Source: Corallococcus praedator (GTDB lineage: Bacteria; Myxococcota; Myxococcia; Myxococcales; Myxococcaceae). Taken from it: a stretch of 64,000 nt of DNA. How positions within the stretch are numbered: the first letter of the stretch is position 1; every line of letters starts with the position of its first letter. This document shows positions 1 through 13,018 of the stretch, one piece after another. Under the pieces are notes generated by a model, which was given only the letters and a program-made list of their open reading frames with translations, was not told where the DNA came from and did not search any database. The DNA lies in the NCBI RefSeq assembly GCF_003612125.1, contig NZ_RAWI01000003.1, positions 27,941-91,940 on the forward strand, read 5' to 3'. The translations under genes and the position numbers were made by a program.

Positions 1-3999
<3,999 letters not shown>

Positions 4000-4006
4000 G
4001 CGGCCC

Positions 4007-7000
4007 ATGATGGACGAGCAGAATCCCCCGGACGCAATCGACGAGCTGGCCATCGCCATCGTCGGCATGGCCGGTCGCTTTCCCGGGTCCTCCGACGTGG
4101 AGGCCTTCTGGCGCAACCTGCGCGACGGCGTGGAGGGCATCCGCGCCTTCACGGACGAGGAGCTTCGAGCCCGGGGCGTGCCGGAGTCCGCGCTGCGCTC
4201 GCCGGACTTCGTCAGGTCCGGCGCGGTGCTGGAAGGCGTGGACCTCTTCGACGCGGGCTTCTTCGGGTACTCGCCCCGCGAGGCCGCGCTGATGGACCCG
4301 CAGCACCGCGCGTTCCTGGAGTGCGCGTGGGAGGCGCTGGAGCGCTCGGGCTTCGATCCCGAGACGTCCCGCTCCGTCGGCGTCTTCGCCGGCACCAGCC
4401 TCAGCACGTACCTGCTCTTCAACCTGCTCACGCACCGCGAGCTCATCGAAGCCGGCGACACCTTCCAGGTGATGATCGGCAACGACAAGGACTTCCTCGC
4501 CACGCGGCTCGCGTACCACCTGGACCTGCGAGGCCCCAGCCTCGACGTGCAGACGGGGTGCTCCACGTCACTGGTGGCGACCCACCTCGCGTGTCAGGCA
4601 CTGCTGGGCTTCCAGTGCGACGTGGCCGTCGCGGGCGGCGTCTCCGTGGATGTGCCCCAGCGCACCGGCTACACGCATCAGGCGGGCGGCATCGCCTCTC
4701 CGGACGGCCACTGCCGGCCCTTCGACGCGCAGGGACAGGGCACCGTCTTCGGCAGCGGCGTGGGCATCGTGGTGCTCAAGCGGTTGGAGGACGCGCTCAG
4801 GGACGGCAATCCCATCCACGCCATCATCCGTGGCTCCGCCATCAACAACGACGGCGCGTCGAAGCTGGGCTTCACCGCGCCCAGCGTGGAGGGCCAGGTG
4901 GAGGTCATCGCCCGCGCCCAGGCCATGGCCGGTGTCACGCCGGATCAGATTGAGTACGTGGAGACGCACGGCACCGGCACGCTGCTGGGAGACCCCATCG
5001 AGGTCTCCGCGCTGACGCAGGTGTTCCGCGAGTCCACCGATGCCACCCGGTTCTGCGCGCTGGGGTCGGTGAAGTCGAACATCGGGCACCTGGATGCCGC
5101 GGCCGGCGTGGCGGGCCTCATCAAGGCCACGCTCGCGGTGGAGCACGGCCTCATCCCCCCGACGCTGCACTTCCAGACGCCCAATCCCAACATCGACTGG
5201 GAGCACAGCCCCTTCTTCGTCAACGCCGCGCCCCACGCGTGGAGCGCGAAGAACGGCCCCCGCCGCGCGGGCGTCAGCTCCTTCGGCATCGGCGGCACCA
5301 ACGCCCACGCCATCCTGGAGCAGCCTCCCGCGCTGCCCGCGAGCGGACCGGGCCGGCCCTGGAAGCTGCTGGTGCTGTCCGCGAAGACGGAGGGCGCGCT
5401 GGACGCCGCGACCGTCCGGCTGGCGGAGCATCTGGAGCGTCACCCCGAGGTGGAGCTGGCCGACGTGGCCCACACGCTCCAGCGGGGTCGCAAGGCCTTC
5501 GCCCACCGCCGCTTCCTCGTGTGCGAGGACACGCGGGATGCCGCCGCGGTGCTCGCGTCGGGAGATCCGGAGCGGCTGGTCACGGCGAATGACCGGCTCG
5601 AGGACCGGTCGGTGGTCTTCATGTTCCCCGGCGGCGGCGCGCAGTACCTGCGCATGGGCGAGGCGCTGTACGCGCAGGAGCCCGTGTTCCGCGAGCACTT
5701 CGATGCGTGCGCGGCCCTGCTGAAACGCCACGCGGGTCTGAACCTGCACGACATCGTCTACCCGGCGAGGACGGCCGAGGAGACGGAAGGCAAGCTGACG
5801 CGGACCTCCACCGCCCTGCCCGCGCTCTTCGTCGTCGAGTACGCGCTCGCGAAGCTGTGGATGTCCTGGGGCATCGAGCCGCAGGCGATGATCGGCCACA
5901 GCGTGGGCGAGTACGTCGCGGCCTGCCTTGCCGGGGTCTTCTCGCTGGAGGACGCGCTCAAGCTGGTCTGCGAGCGCGGGCGGCTCTTCGAGCGACTGCC
6001 CCGGGGCGAGATGGTGAGCGTGTCCCTGTCCGAGGAGGCCATGCGGCCCCTGCTGGGAGACCACCTCTCGCTCGCGGCCCTCAACGGGCCGGAGCAGTGC
6101 GTGGTCGCGGGAGACAGCGCGGCGGTGGAGCGGCTCGTCGCGGAGCTGGGCACGCGGGGCGTCGAGTTCCGCCGACTGCACATCGACGTGGCGGCCCACT
6201 CGCACCTCGTGGAGCCCATCCTGCCGGCCTTCGGGACGTTCCTCGCGAAGCTCAAGCTGGGAGCGCCCACGCGGCCGTTCGTCTCCGGCGTGAGTGGGAC
6301 GTGGATCACCCCGGCGGAGGCGACGAGCCCGGACTACTGGGTGCGCCACCTGCGCCACACGGTGCGGTTCGGCCAGGGGATTCAAACGCTGCTCACGGAG
6401 CCGAAGCACGTGCTCCTGGAGGTCGGCCCGGGCCGCACGCTCAGCTCCCTGGCGCGCTTGCAGATCGACCGCGCGTCCACGGTCCTCACCGCCGCGTCCA
6501 TGCGCTCCACGCGCGAGACGCAGCCGGATGGCGCCTTCCTGCTCACCACCCTGGGTCGGCTGTGGCAGGCCGGCGTTCGCATCCCGTGGTCGCGCGTCCA
6601 CGCGGATGAACAGCGCCGCTACGTGGTGCTGCCCACCTACCCCTTCGAGCGGCGTCGGCACTGGATGGATCCGCGTCCCGTGCACACGGCCACTCCGGTG
6701 GCCACGCTCCAGAAGCGGCCGGACATCGGAGACTGGTTCTACCTGCCCTCTTGGAAGCGGGCCCTTCCGCCCGCGCCGCCCACGGAGTTCGTGTCCCAGC
6801 GCTGGCTGCTCTTCGTGGATGCGCAGGGGTTGGGACAACAGTTGGCCCACCGGCTCCAGGAGGCAGGCCACAGCGTCACCACCGTTTCGGAGGGCACGTC
6901 CTTCGGCCGCGCGGGGGAGTCGGCGTATGAGCTTCAGCCGGACCGCCGGGACGACTACGCGTCGCTGATGGCTTCGCTCACCGAGGAGGACCGGCTGCCC

Positions 7001-8593
7001 GAGCGCATCGTCCACCTGTGGAGCGTGGACGGCTCTTCTGAGACGGAACGGGAGCGCGTGCAGCAGCTCGGCTTCACCAGCCTGCTCCTGCTCGCGCAGG
7101 CGCTGGGGTCGCTGTCCCAGTCCGTGCGCCATCTCGATGTCCTCTCCACCGGTGTGCAGGCCGTCACCGGACATGAAGCGCTGTGCCCGGAGAAGGCCAC
7201 TGTGCTGGGGCCGTGCCGCGTGCTTCCTCGCGAGATGCCGCAGTTGACGTGCCGGAGCATCGATGTGGAGCTGGGGCGTACGGAGGCACTGGTCGAGCGA
7301 CTGCTCGCGGAGCTGGCGGTCCCGGTGGCGGGCGCGACCATCGCCCTCCGGGGACACCACCGCTGGGAGCAGGGCTTCGAACCCGTGAAGCTGCCTCCCA
7401 CGGTGTCCCGGCTGCGGCAGCGCGGCACATACCTCATCACCGGTGGACTCGGTGGCATCGGCCTGGTGCTCGCGGAGCACCTCGCGCGCACGGTGCAGGC
7501 GCGGCTCGTGCTGCTCGGACGCTCCGCCTTTCCCGAACGTGCGGAGTGGGCGGGCTGGCTCGCCACGCACGGCGAGGCGGACGCGACCAGCCACCGCATC
7601 CAGCAGCTCCAGGCACTGGAAGCACTTGGCGCGGAAGTGCTCGTGCTGCGCGCGGACGTGGGCGATGCCTCGCGGATGGAGGCCGTGCTCCAACAGGCGC
7701 GGGACACCTTCGGCGAACTCCACGGTGTCATCCACGCGGCGGGCGTTCCGGCGGGCGGACTGAGCCAGTTCAAGACGGCCGACTCCATGGCCACGGTCTT
7801 CCGGGCGAAGCTCCAGGGCACCCGGGTACTGCATGCGCTGCTGCGCGGCACGCCGTTGGACTTCTTCATGCTGTGCTCATCGCGCACGGCCATCGTCGGG
7901 GACTTCGGCCAGGTCGAGCACTGCGCGGCCAATGCCTTCCTGGATGCCTTCGCCCAGGAGCGCGCGGCGGAGGGCGACGGACCGGTGTTCGCGGTGGGCT
8001 GGGACACGTGGCAGGAGGTGGGCCAGGCCGTCACCACCGCGATGCCGGACTCGCTGAAGCACCTTCGTGACGCCCTGTTGGAACACGGCCTGAAGTCGGA
8101 CGAGGGCCGTCGGGTGTTCGACCGCGTCCTGGGCGCGAAGCTGCCGCAGGTGCTGGTGTCCACGCAGGACCTTTCCGCCGTGCTCGCGAACAACCCCAAT
8201 CCCTTCCAGGTCCAGGACCTGATGCCCTCACTCACGGACGCGCTGTCGTCCGCGGCGGCCGCCGGGGACGTGGAGGTCGCGGGCGGGGACACGGGGCAGA
8301 AGCTGGCGTCCATCTGGCAGCGGCTCCTGGGGGTGGAGCGGGTGAACCCCCACGACAACTTCTTCGACCTGGGCGGCAACTCGCTCATCGGGTTGAAGGT
8401 CATCGCGGAAGTGAAGCGCTCGATGGGCGTGGACCTGCCCGTCGTCAAACTCTTCGAGAACCCCACCCTGGGCGCGCTGACCCGGTTGCTGGGCGGCGGC
8501 CCGGAGCCTGAAGCAGCCCCCACCTTCACGGAGCGCCGCACGCGCGGCGCCCAGCGCAGGGAGCGGTTCCAGCGCAAGCTGGATCCGAAGTAG
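4007..8593 (+). CDS. Type I PKS module KS-AT-KR-ACP with altered KR active site
   Basis: A 1528-residue modular polyketide synthase that should extend the NRPS-bound chain by one unit. AAGGAG at 3991-3996 supports ATG 4007 rather than the open sequence upstream. KS: Cys185 in QTGCSTSLVA, His in HGTGT (about 321) and NIGH (about 361). AT: Ser632 in GHSVGEY. Its N-terminal FPGGGAQY and the VAAHS motif replace the commoner FPGQG and HAFHS, so extender specificity cannot be read with the usual rule. No dehydratase sits between AT and KR. KR: nucleotide-binding GGLGGIG near residue 1145, but the usual GQxxY is GQVEH, placing His1305 (codon 7919-7921) where the catalytic Tyr belongs, so ketoreduction is doubtful. 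ACP: phosphopantetheine Ser1459 in LGGNSL. The Arg-rich C-terminal helix resembles a docking tail. The next gene starts 10 bases after the stop. Confidence 0.96.
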   Translation: MMDEQNPPDAIDELAIAIVGMAGRFPGSSDVEAFWRNLRDGVEGIRAFTDEELRARGVPESALRSPDFVRSGAVLEGVDLFDAGFFGYSPREAALMDPQHRAFLECAWEALERSGFDPETSRSVGVFAGTSLSTYLLFNLLTHRELIEAGDTFQVMIGNDKDFLATRLAYHLDLRGPSLDVQTGCSTSLVATHLACQALLGFQCDVAVAGGVSVDVPQRTGYTHQAGGIASPDGHCRPFDAQGQGTVFGSGVGIVVLKRLEDALRDGNPIHAIIRGSAINNDGASKLGFTAPSVEGQVEVIARAQAMAGVTPDQIEYVETHGTGTLLGDPIEVSALTQVFRESTDATRFCALGSVKSNIGHLDAAAGVAGLIKATLAVEHGLIPPTLHFQTPNPNIDWEHSPFFVNAAPHAWSAKNGPRRAGVSSFGIGGTNAHAILEQPPALPASGPGRPWKLLVLSAKTEGALDAATVRLAEHLERHPEVELADVAHTLQRGRKAFAHRRFLVCEDTRDAAAVLASGDPERLVTANDRLEDRSVVFMFPGGGAQYLRMGEALYAQEPVFREHFDACAALLKRHAGLNLHDIVYPARTAEETEGKLTRTSTALPALFVVEYALAKLWMSWGIEPQAMIGHSVGEYVAACLAGVFSLEDALKLVCERGRLFERLPRGEMVSVSLSEEAMRPLLGDHLSLAALNGPEQCVVAGDSAAVERLVAELGTRGVEFRRLHIDVAAHSHLVEPILPAFGTFLAKLKLGAPTRPFVSGVSGTWITPAEATSPDYWVRHLRHTVRFGQGIQTLLTEPKHVLLEVGPGRTLSSLARLQIDRASTVLTAASMRSTRETQPDGAFLLTTLGRLWQAGVRIPWSRVHADEQRRYVVLPTYPFERRRHWMDPRPVHTATPVATLQKRPDIGDWFYLPSWKRALPPAPPTEFVSQRWLLFVDAQGLGQQLAHRLQEAGHSVTTVSEGTSFGRAGESAYELQPDRRDDYASLMASLTEEDRLPERIVHLWSVDGSSETERERVQQLGFTSLLLLAQALGSLSQSVRHLDVLSTGVQAVTGHEALCPEKATVLGPCRVLPREMPQLTCRSIDVELGRTEALVERLLAELAVPVAGATIALRGHHRWEQGFEPVKLPPTVSRLRQRGTYLITGGLGGIGLVLAEHLARTVQARLVLLGRSAFPERAEWAGWLATHGEADATSHRIQQLQALEALGAEVLVLRADVGDASRMEAVLQQARDTFGELHGVIHAAGVPAGGLSQFKTADSMATVFRAKLQGTRVLHALLRGTPLDFFMLCSSRTAIVGDFGQVEHCAANAFLDAFAQERAAEGDGPVFAVGWDTWQEVGQAVTTAMPDSLKHLRDALLEHGLKSDEGRRVFDRVLGAKLPQVLVSTQDLSAVLANNPNPFQVQDLMPSLTDALSSAAAAGDVEVAGGDTGQKLASIWQRLLGVERVNPHDNFFDLGGNSLIGLKVIAEVKRSMGVDLPVVKLFENPTLGALTRLLGGGPEPEAAPTFTERRTRGAQRRERFQRKLDPK
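5837..5967 (+). repeat. AT-domain tract nearly identical to 10428-10558 (copy 1)
   Basis: 131 bases around the AT active-site GHSVGEY match 10428-10558 at all but six positions by hand alignment, and all six differences are synonymous. The flanking AT sequence differs much more. The tract is coding and probably reflects gene conversion or recombination between adjacent modules. Confidence 0.8.
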
Positions 8594-8603
8594 GAGTCAC
8601 CTC

Positions 8604-11600
8604 ATGGCGGACACCTTGACCGGCGCTGAAGTCGCCATCGTCGGCATCGCGGGACGCTTTCCCGGCGCGAAGGACCTGGACGAGTACTGGCGCAACATCT
8701 GCGACGGCGTCGAGTCCATCGTCCGGTACACGGATGAAGAGCTGCTCGCGCTCGGCGCGGACCCCACGCTGCTGCGCACGCCAGGCTTCGTGAAGGCGGC
8801 GGCACGGCTGGAGGACTGCACCCGCTTCGACGCCGGCTTCTTCAGCTACACCCCGCGCGAGGTGGAGCTGATGGATCCGCAGCAGCGCCTCTTCCTGGAG
8901 TGCGCTTGGGAGGCCCTGGAAGGCGCGGGCCACCGGGGCACGCCGGACGAAGAGCTGCTCGTGGGCGTCTTCGGCGGCGCGGCCCTGAGCACCTACCTGC
9001 TGGTGAACCTGGCCTCCAATCCGACGGTGCTGCGCTCGGTGGATCCGCTCCAGCTCAACCTGGGCAACGCCGGCAGCTTCCTCACCACGCGCGTCTCCTA
9101 CAAGTTGGATCTGAAGGGGCCCAGCTTCAACGTGGAGAGCGCCTGCTCCACGTCGCTCGTCGCGGTCCACGTCGCCTGCCAGAGCCTGCTCAATGGCGAG
9201 TGCGACCTGGCGCTCGCGGGCGGCGTCTCCATCAACCTCACGCAGCAGTACGGCTACCCGTTCATCGAGGGCGGCATCCTCTCACCGGACGGCCACTGCC
9301 GGCCCTTCGACGCGGACGCGCGGGGCATCGTCTTTGGCAGCGGCGCGGGCGTGGTGGCGCTGCGCCGCCTGTCGGATGCGCTGGCGGACGGGGACTTCAT
9401 CCACGCGGTCATCAAGGGCTCGGCCGTCAACAACGATGGCGCGAACAAGGTGGGCTACACCGCGCCCAGCGTGGACGGACAGGCGGAGGTCATCGCCGAA
9501 GCCCTGGGCAGCGCGGACGTCTCCCCGGAGTCCATCGCGTACGTCGAAGCGCACGGCACCGGCACCTCGCTGGGAGACCCCATCGAGGTCCAGGCGCTCA
9601 ACAAGGCCTTCGGTGGCACCGATGCGCCGAAGCGCTCCTGTGCCCTGGGTTCGGTGAAGGCGAACATCGGTCACCTGGATGCGGCGGCCGGCGTCGCCGG
9701 ATTGATCAAGACGGTGCTGGCGCTGCGTCACCGCAAGCTGCCGCCCAGCCTCCACTTCGAGCAACCCAACCCGCACATCCCCTGGAACAACGGCCCCTTC
9801 TTCGTCAACACGGACCTGAAGGAGTGGAAGGCCGGCAAGGAGCCGCGCCGCGCGGGTGTCAGCGCGTTCGGCATGGGCGGCACCAACGCGCACCTCGTGT
9901 TGGAAGAGGCTCCGGCGAGGGACACCGCTCCCGCCGCGCGTGCGACGCAGTTGCTGGTCCTGTCCGCGAAGACGCCCACGGCGTTGGACGCGATGACCGC
10001 GAACCTCGCCGCACACCTGCGCGCGCGGCCCACGACCTCCCTGGCCGACGTGGCCCACACCCTCCAGACGGGGCGTCGGCGGTTCGCGCACCGGCGGGCG
10101 GTGGTCTGCGACAGCGTGTCGGACGCGGTGGAAGCGCTCGCGGGCGAGTCGCGCGCGCGGCGTCAGCTCACCGGCACCGAGGAGCGCACGGCGAGGCCCG
10201 TGGTCTTCCTCTTCCCGGGACAGGGCACGCAGTCCGTGCGGATGGCGGCGGACGTGTACCGGGGCGAGCCGGTGTTCCGCGAGCAGGTGGACGCCTGCGC
10301 GGCGCTGCTGAAGCCTTACCTGGGCTTCGACCTGCGGCAGGTGCTCTACCCCGCCACGGAGGCCACGGCCGACGCCGCACGCCAGCTCGAAACGACGCGG
10401 GTGACGCAGCCCGCGCTGTTCACCGTGGAGTACGCGCTCGCGAAGCTGTGGATGTCCTGGGGCATCGAGCCACAGGCGATGATCGGCCACAGCGTCGGTG
10501 AGTACGTCGCGGCCTGCCTCGCGGGCGTCTTCTCGCTGGAGGACGCGCTCAAGCTGGTGGTGGAGCGCAGCCAGCTGATGCAGGAGCTGCCGGGCGGCAC
10601 GATGCTGTCCGTGGCGCTGCCGGAAGCGGAGCTGTCGCCGCTCCTGCCCCCGGACGTGTCGCTGGCGGCGGTCAACGCGCCCTCCTTCTGCGTCGTCGCG
10701 GGCCCCACGCCCGCCGTGGAAGCGCTCCGGGTCCAGCTCCTCGACAGGAAGGTGGCCTGCCGGGTGCTGAAGACGTCGCACGCCTTCCACTCGGGGATGA
10801 TGGAGCCCCTCCTGGAGCCGTTCGCCGCCCGGGTGCGAAAGCTCACGCTCAAGGCCCCGCGCATCCCCTACGTGTCCAACGTCACCGGGACGTGGATCAC
10901 CCCGGCGGAAGCCACCTCGCCGAAGTACTGGGCCACGCACCTGCGTCAGGCCGTGCGCTTCGCCGCGGGCCTGGAGACGCTGCTCCAGCAGCCCGACCGG
11001 GTGCTGCTCGAAGTCGGGCCAGGCCGCACCCTCACCACCTTCGCCAACCAGTTGGGGAAAGTGCGAGGCGTCCGCGTATCGGCCATCACCACCCTGCGCC
11101 ATCCGGACGACGCGCAGTCCGACCTGAACGTGCTGCATGGGGCGATGGGCCAGTTGTGGATGGAGGGCGTGGAGCCGGACTGGAAGCGCTACCACCGGGG
11201 CGAGTCCCGCCGCCGCATACCGCTGCCGACCTACCCCTTCGAGCGGCGCCGCTACTGGATTGAGGCCAGCCACGTCCCGACGGTGGCCACCGGGGTGTCG
11301 ACGGAAGTCTCCGCGGCCACCGTGGTTCCGGATGTGTCCGCGACCCAGCACCCGCGTCCCGCGCTGCGCACCACCTACGTCGCGCCCCGCACCGAGCAGG
11401 AGGGCGCCATCGTCCGCATCCTCCAGGACGTGCTGGGCATCGACCCGGTGGGCATCCACGACAGCTTCTTCGACCTGGGGGGCCACTCGCTGCTGGCCAC
11501 CGCCGTCGTCGGGCGATTGCGCGACACCTTCGGCGTGACGGTGCCGCTCCAGTCGCTGTTCGAAGCCCCTACCGCCAGCCAGCTCGCGGCGCTCCTGAAC

Positions 11601-12992
11601 AACCTGGGCGTGGCCCAGGAGCCTCGGCACGAGGACGCGGCGAAGGATGCCCTCGTGCGTGCGCTGACCGCGCTCCAGGAGCAGCAGGCCGCGCCCAGGG
11701 AGCCGGAAGCGCCCACCGGCGTGGCCGTCCAGACATCCGCAAGCACCCGGCCGCTCCACGTGCTCATCCTGGCCATGGAGTACACGCCCAACATCGCGGG
11801 CGGCGTGGGCACGTATGTCTATGAGCTGGCCAACGGGCTCGCGCGCTCCGGCCACCGGGTGACGGTGCTGTCCTATACGCCCGGGGAAGCCCGCGTCGTG
11901 CGCCAGCCCAACGGCGTGACGGTGCACATGGTGCCGCCCGGCAAGGCGAGCTTCGCCCAGGCGGCGCACCTGACGCTGGTGCAGGGCATCCGCGCCTTCA
12001 ACGAGGACCTGTACCAGTACGGCCGCGCGCGCATCGCGGAGGAGAAGCCGGACCTCCTGCACTTCCACCAATGGCATACACACGAGGCCGCGCGCCGGCT
12101 GGGCCGTGAGTCAGGCGTGCCCGTCATCGGCACCAGCCACTACATCTCCGAGCCCGTGGAGCGGTGGTGGGGACAACAGCCGGACCCGGAGATCGTCGAA
12201 CAGGAGCGCAGCTTCTACGACGGCGGCACCCACGTCGTGTCCGTGAGCGCCTCCATGAGCACGCTCATCCGCGAGCAGTACCGCCTGCCTTTGGAGAAGC
12301 TCCACACCATCCACTGCGCGATGGAGCTGGAGCCCTTCATGAAGTCACCGCACGGCGCGGACGCCTTCGCGAAGCTGCGCGCCACGGTGGCGGGGCCAGA
12401 GACGCGCGTCGTCCTCTACACCGGGCGCCTCCACCCGATGAAGGGCATCCCCGCGCTCTTCGCCTCCGCCGAGCGCGTGCTCGCCGCGAGGCCGGACACC
12501 GTCTACCTGCTCGCGGGCGGCACGGACTCGCGCGAGTCCACGCAGATGGTTCACCAGTTGCGCGAGCAATACGCGCCCCTGCTCGGCCGCATCAAGCTGC
12601 TGGGCAAGCTGCCGCGCTCGCAACTGGGGCTCCTGCACCGCATCGCGGACGTAGCGGTGGTGCCGTCCATCTACGAGCCCTTCGGCTACACCGCCATCGA
12701 GACCATGGCCTCCGGCGTCCCGCTGGTGGCCACCGACGTCGGAGGGTTGTCGGAGATCCTCCAGCACGGAGAGTCCGGCCTCCACGTCCCCGTCCGCCCC
12801 GTCTCCGGCAGCGAGCTGCATGAAGTGGAAGTCGCGCAGCTCGCCAACGCCACGCTCGCCCTCCTGAACGATCCGGCACGCGCCCGGAAGCTGGGCGACG
12901 CAGGCCAGCGCCGCGTGGCCGACCTCTTCGGCCTGGAGCGGATGATCACCGCCAACATCGCCCTCTACCGCCGCGTCCTCGGCGCCCCCTGA
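8604..12992 (+). CDS. Type I PKS module KS-AT-ACP fused to a GT4 glycosyltransferase
   Basis: A 1462-residue fusion protein starting at ATG 8604, which follows GGAGTC. KS: Cys181 in ESACSTSLVA, then HGTGT and NIGH histidines. AT: Ser630 in GHSVGEY with SHAFHS, the usual malonyl-CoA signature. No reductive domain is present. ACP: Ser962 in LGGHSL. After a linker of about 60 residues, a complete GT-B glycosyltransferase of family 4 type runs from about residue 1050 to the end. It has a Gly-rich GGVGTY near its N-terminus and the retaining-GT EX7E motif (Glu1358 in EPFGYTAIE, Glu1366). There is no terminal thioesterase. The frame is open across the junction, so the fusion is encoded and is not an overlap of two genes. 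It may glycosylate an ACP-bound chain or take part in release; this is inference. Confidence 0.95.
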   Translation: MADTLTGAEVAIVGIAGRFPGAKDLDEYWRNICDGVESIVRYTDEELLALGADPTLLRTPGFVKAAARLEDCTRFDAGFFSYTPREVELMDPQQRLFLECAWEALEGAGHRGTPDEELLVGVFGGAALSTYLLVNLASNPTVLRSVDPLQLNLGNAGSFLTTRVSYKLDLKGPSFNVESACSTSLVAVHVACQSLLNGECDLALAGGVSINLTQQYGYPFIEGGILSPDGHCRPFDADARGIVFGSGAGVVALRRLSDALADGDFIHAVIKGSAVNNDGANKVGYTAPSVDGQAEVIAEALGSADVSPESIAYVEAHGTGTSLGDPIEVQALNKAFGGTDAPKRSCALGSVKANIGHLDAAAGVAGLIKTVLALRHRKLPPSLHFEQPNPHIPWNNGPFFVNTDLKEWKAGKEPRRAGVSAFGMGGTNAHLVLEEAPARDTAPAARATQLLVLSAKTPTALDAMTANLAAHLRARPTTSLADVAHTLQTGRRRFAHRRAVVCDSVSDAVEALAGESRARRQLTGTEERTARPVVFLFPGQGTQSVRMAADVYRGEPVFREQVDACAALLKPYLGFDLRQVLYPATEATADAARQLETTRVTQPALFTVEYALAKLWMSWGIEPQAMIGHSVGEYVAACLAGVFSLEDALKLVVERSQLMQELPGGTMLSVALPEAELSPLLPPDVSLAAVNAPSFCVVAGPTPAVEALRVQLLDRKVACRVLKTSHAFHSGMMEPLLEPFAARVRKLTLKAPRIPYVSNVTGTWITPAEATSPKYWATHLRQAVRFAAGLETLLQQPDRVLLEVGPGRTLTTFANQLGKVRGVRVSAITTLRHPDDAQSDLNVLHGAMGQLWMEGVEPDWKRYHRGESRRRIPLPTYPFERRRYWIEASHVPTVATGVSTEVSAATVVPDVSATQHPRPALRTTYVAPRTEQEGAIVRILQDVLGIDPVGIHDSFFDLGGHSLLATAVVGRLRDTFGVTVPLQSLFEAPTASQLAALLNNLGVAQEPRHEDAAKDALVRALTALQEQQAAPREPEAPTGVAVQTSASTRPLHVLILAMEYTPNIAGGVGTYVYELANGLARSGHRVTVLSYTPGEARVVRQPNGVTVHMVPPGKASFAQAAHLTLVQGIRAFNEDLYQYGRARIAEEKPDLLHFHQWHTHEAARRLGRESGVPVIGTSHYISEPVERWWGQQPDPEIVEQERSFYDGGTHVVSVSASMSTLIREQYRLPLEKLHTIHCAMELEPFMKSPHGADAFAKLRATVAGPETRVVLYTGRLHPMKGIPALFASAERVLAARPDTVYLLAGGTDSRESTQMVHQLREQYAPLLGRIKLLGKLPRSQLGLLHRIADVAVVPSIYEPFGYTAIETMASGVPLVATDVGGLSEILQHGESGLHVPVRPVSGSELHEVEVAQLANATLALLNDPARARKLGDAGQRRVADLFGLERMITANIALYRRVLGAP
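10428..10558 (+). repeat. AT-domain tract nearly identical to 5837-5967 (copy 2)
   Basis: Second copy of the 131-base tract encoding the AT active-site region; see 5837-5967. About 125 of 131 bases are identical, all differences being at third codon positions. Confidence 0.8.
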
Positions 12993-13018
12993 ACCGCCCC
13001 GCCCTTTCGAGATCCGCC

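Noticed and set aside
4568..12083. Very long antisense open frames opposite the PKS genes (several hundred to over 1000 codons)
   Set aside because: They arise from high-GC codon bias on the coding strand, show Arg/Ala/Gly-rich composition without domains, and overlap genes with clear catalytic motifs.
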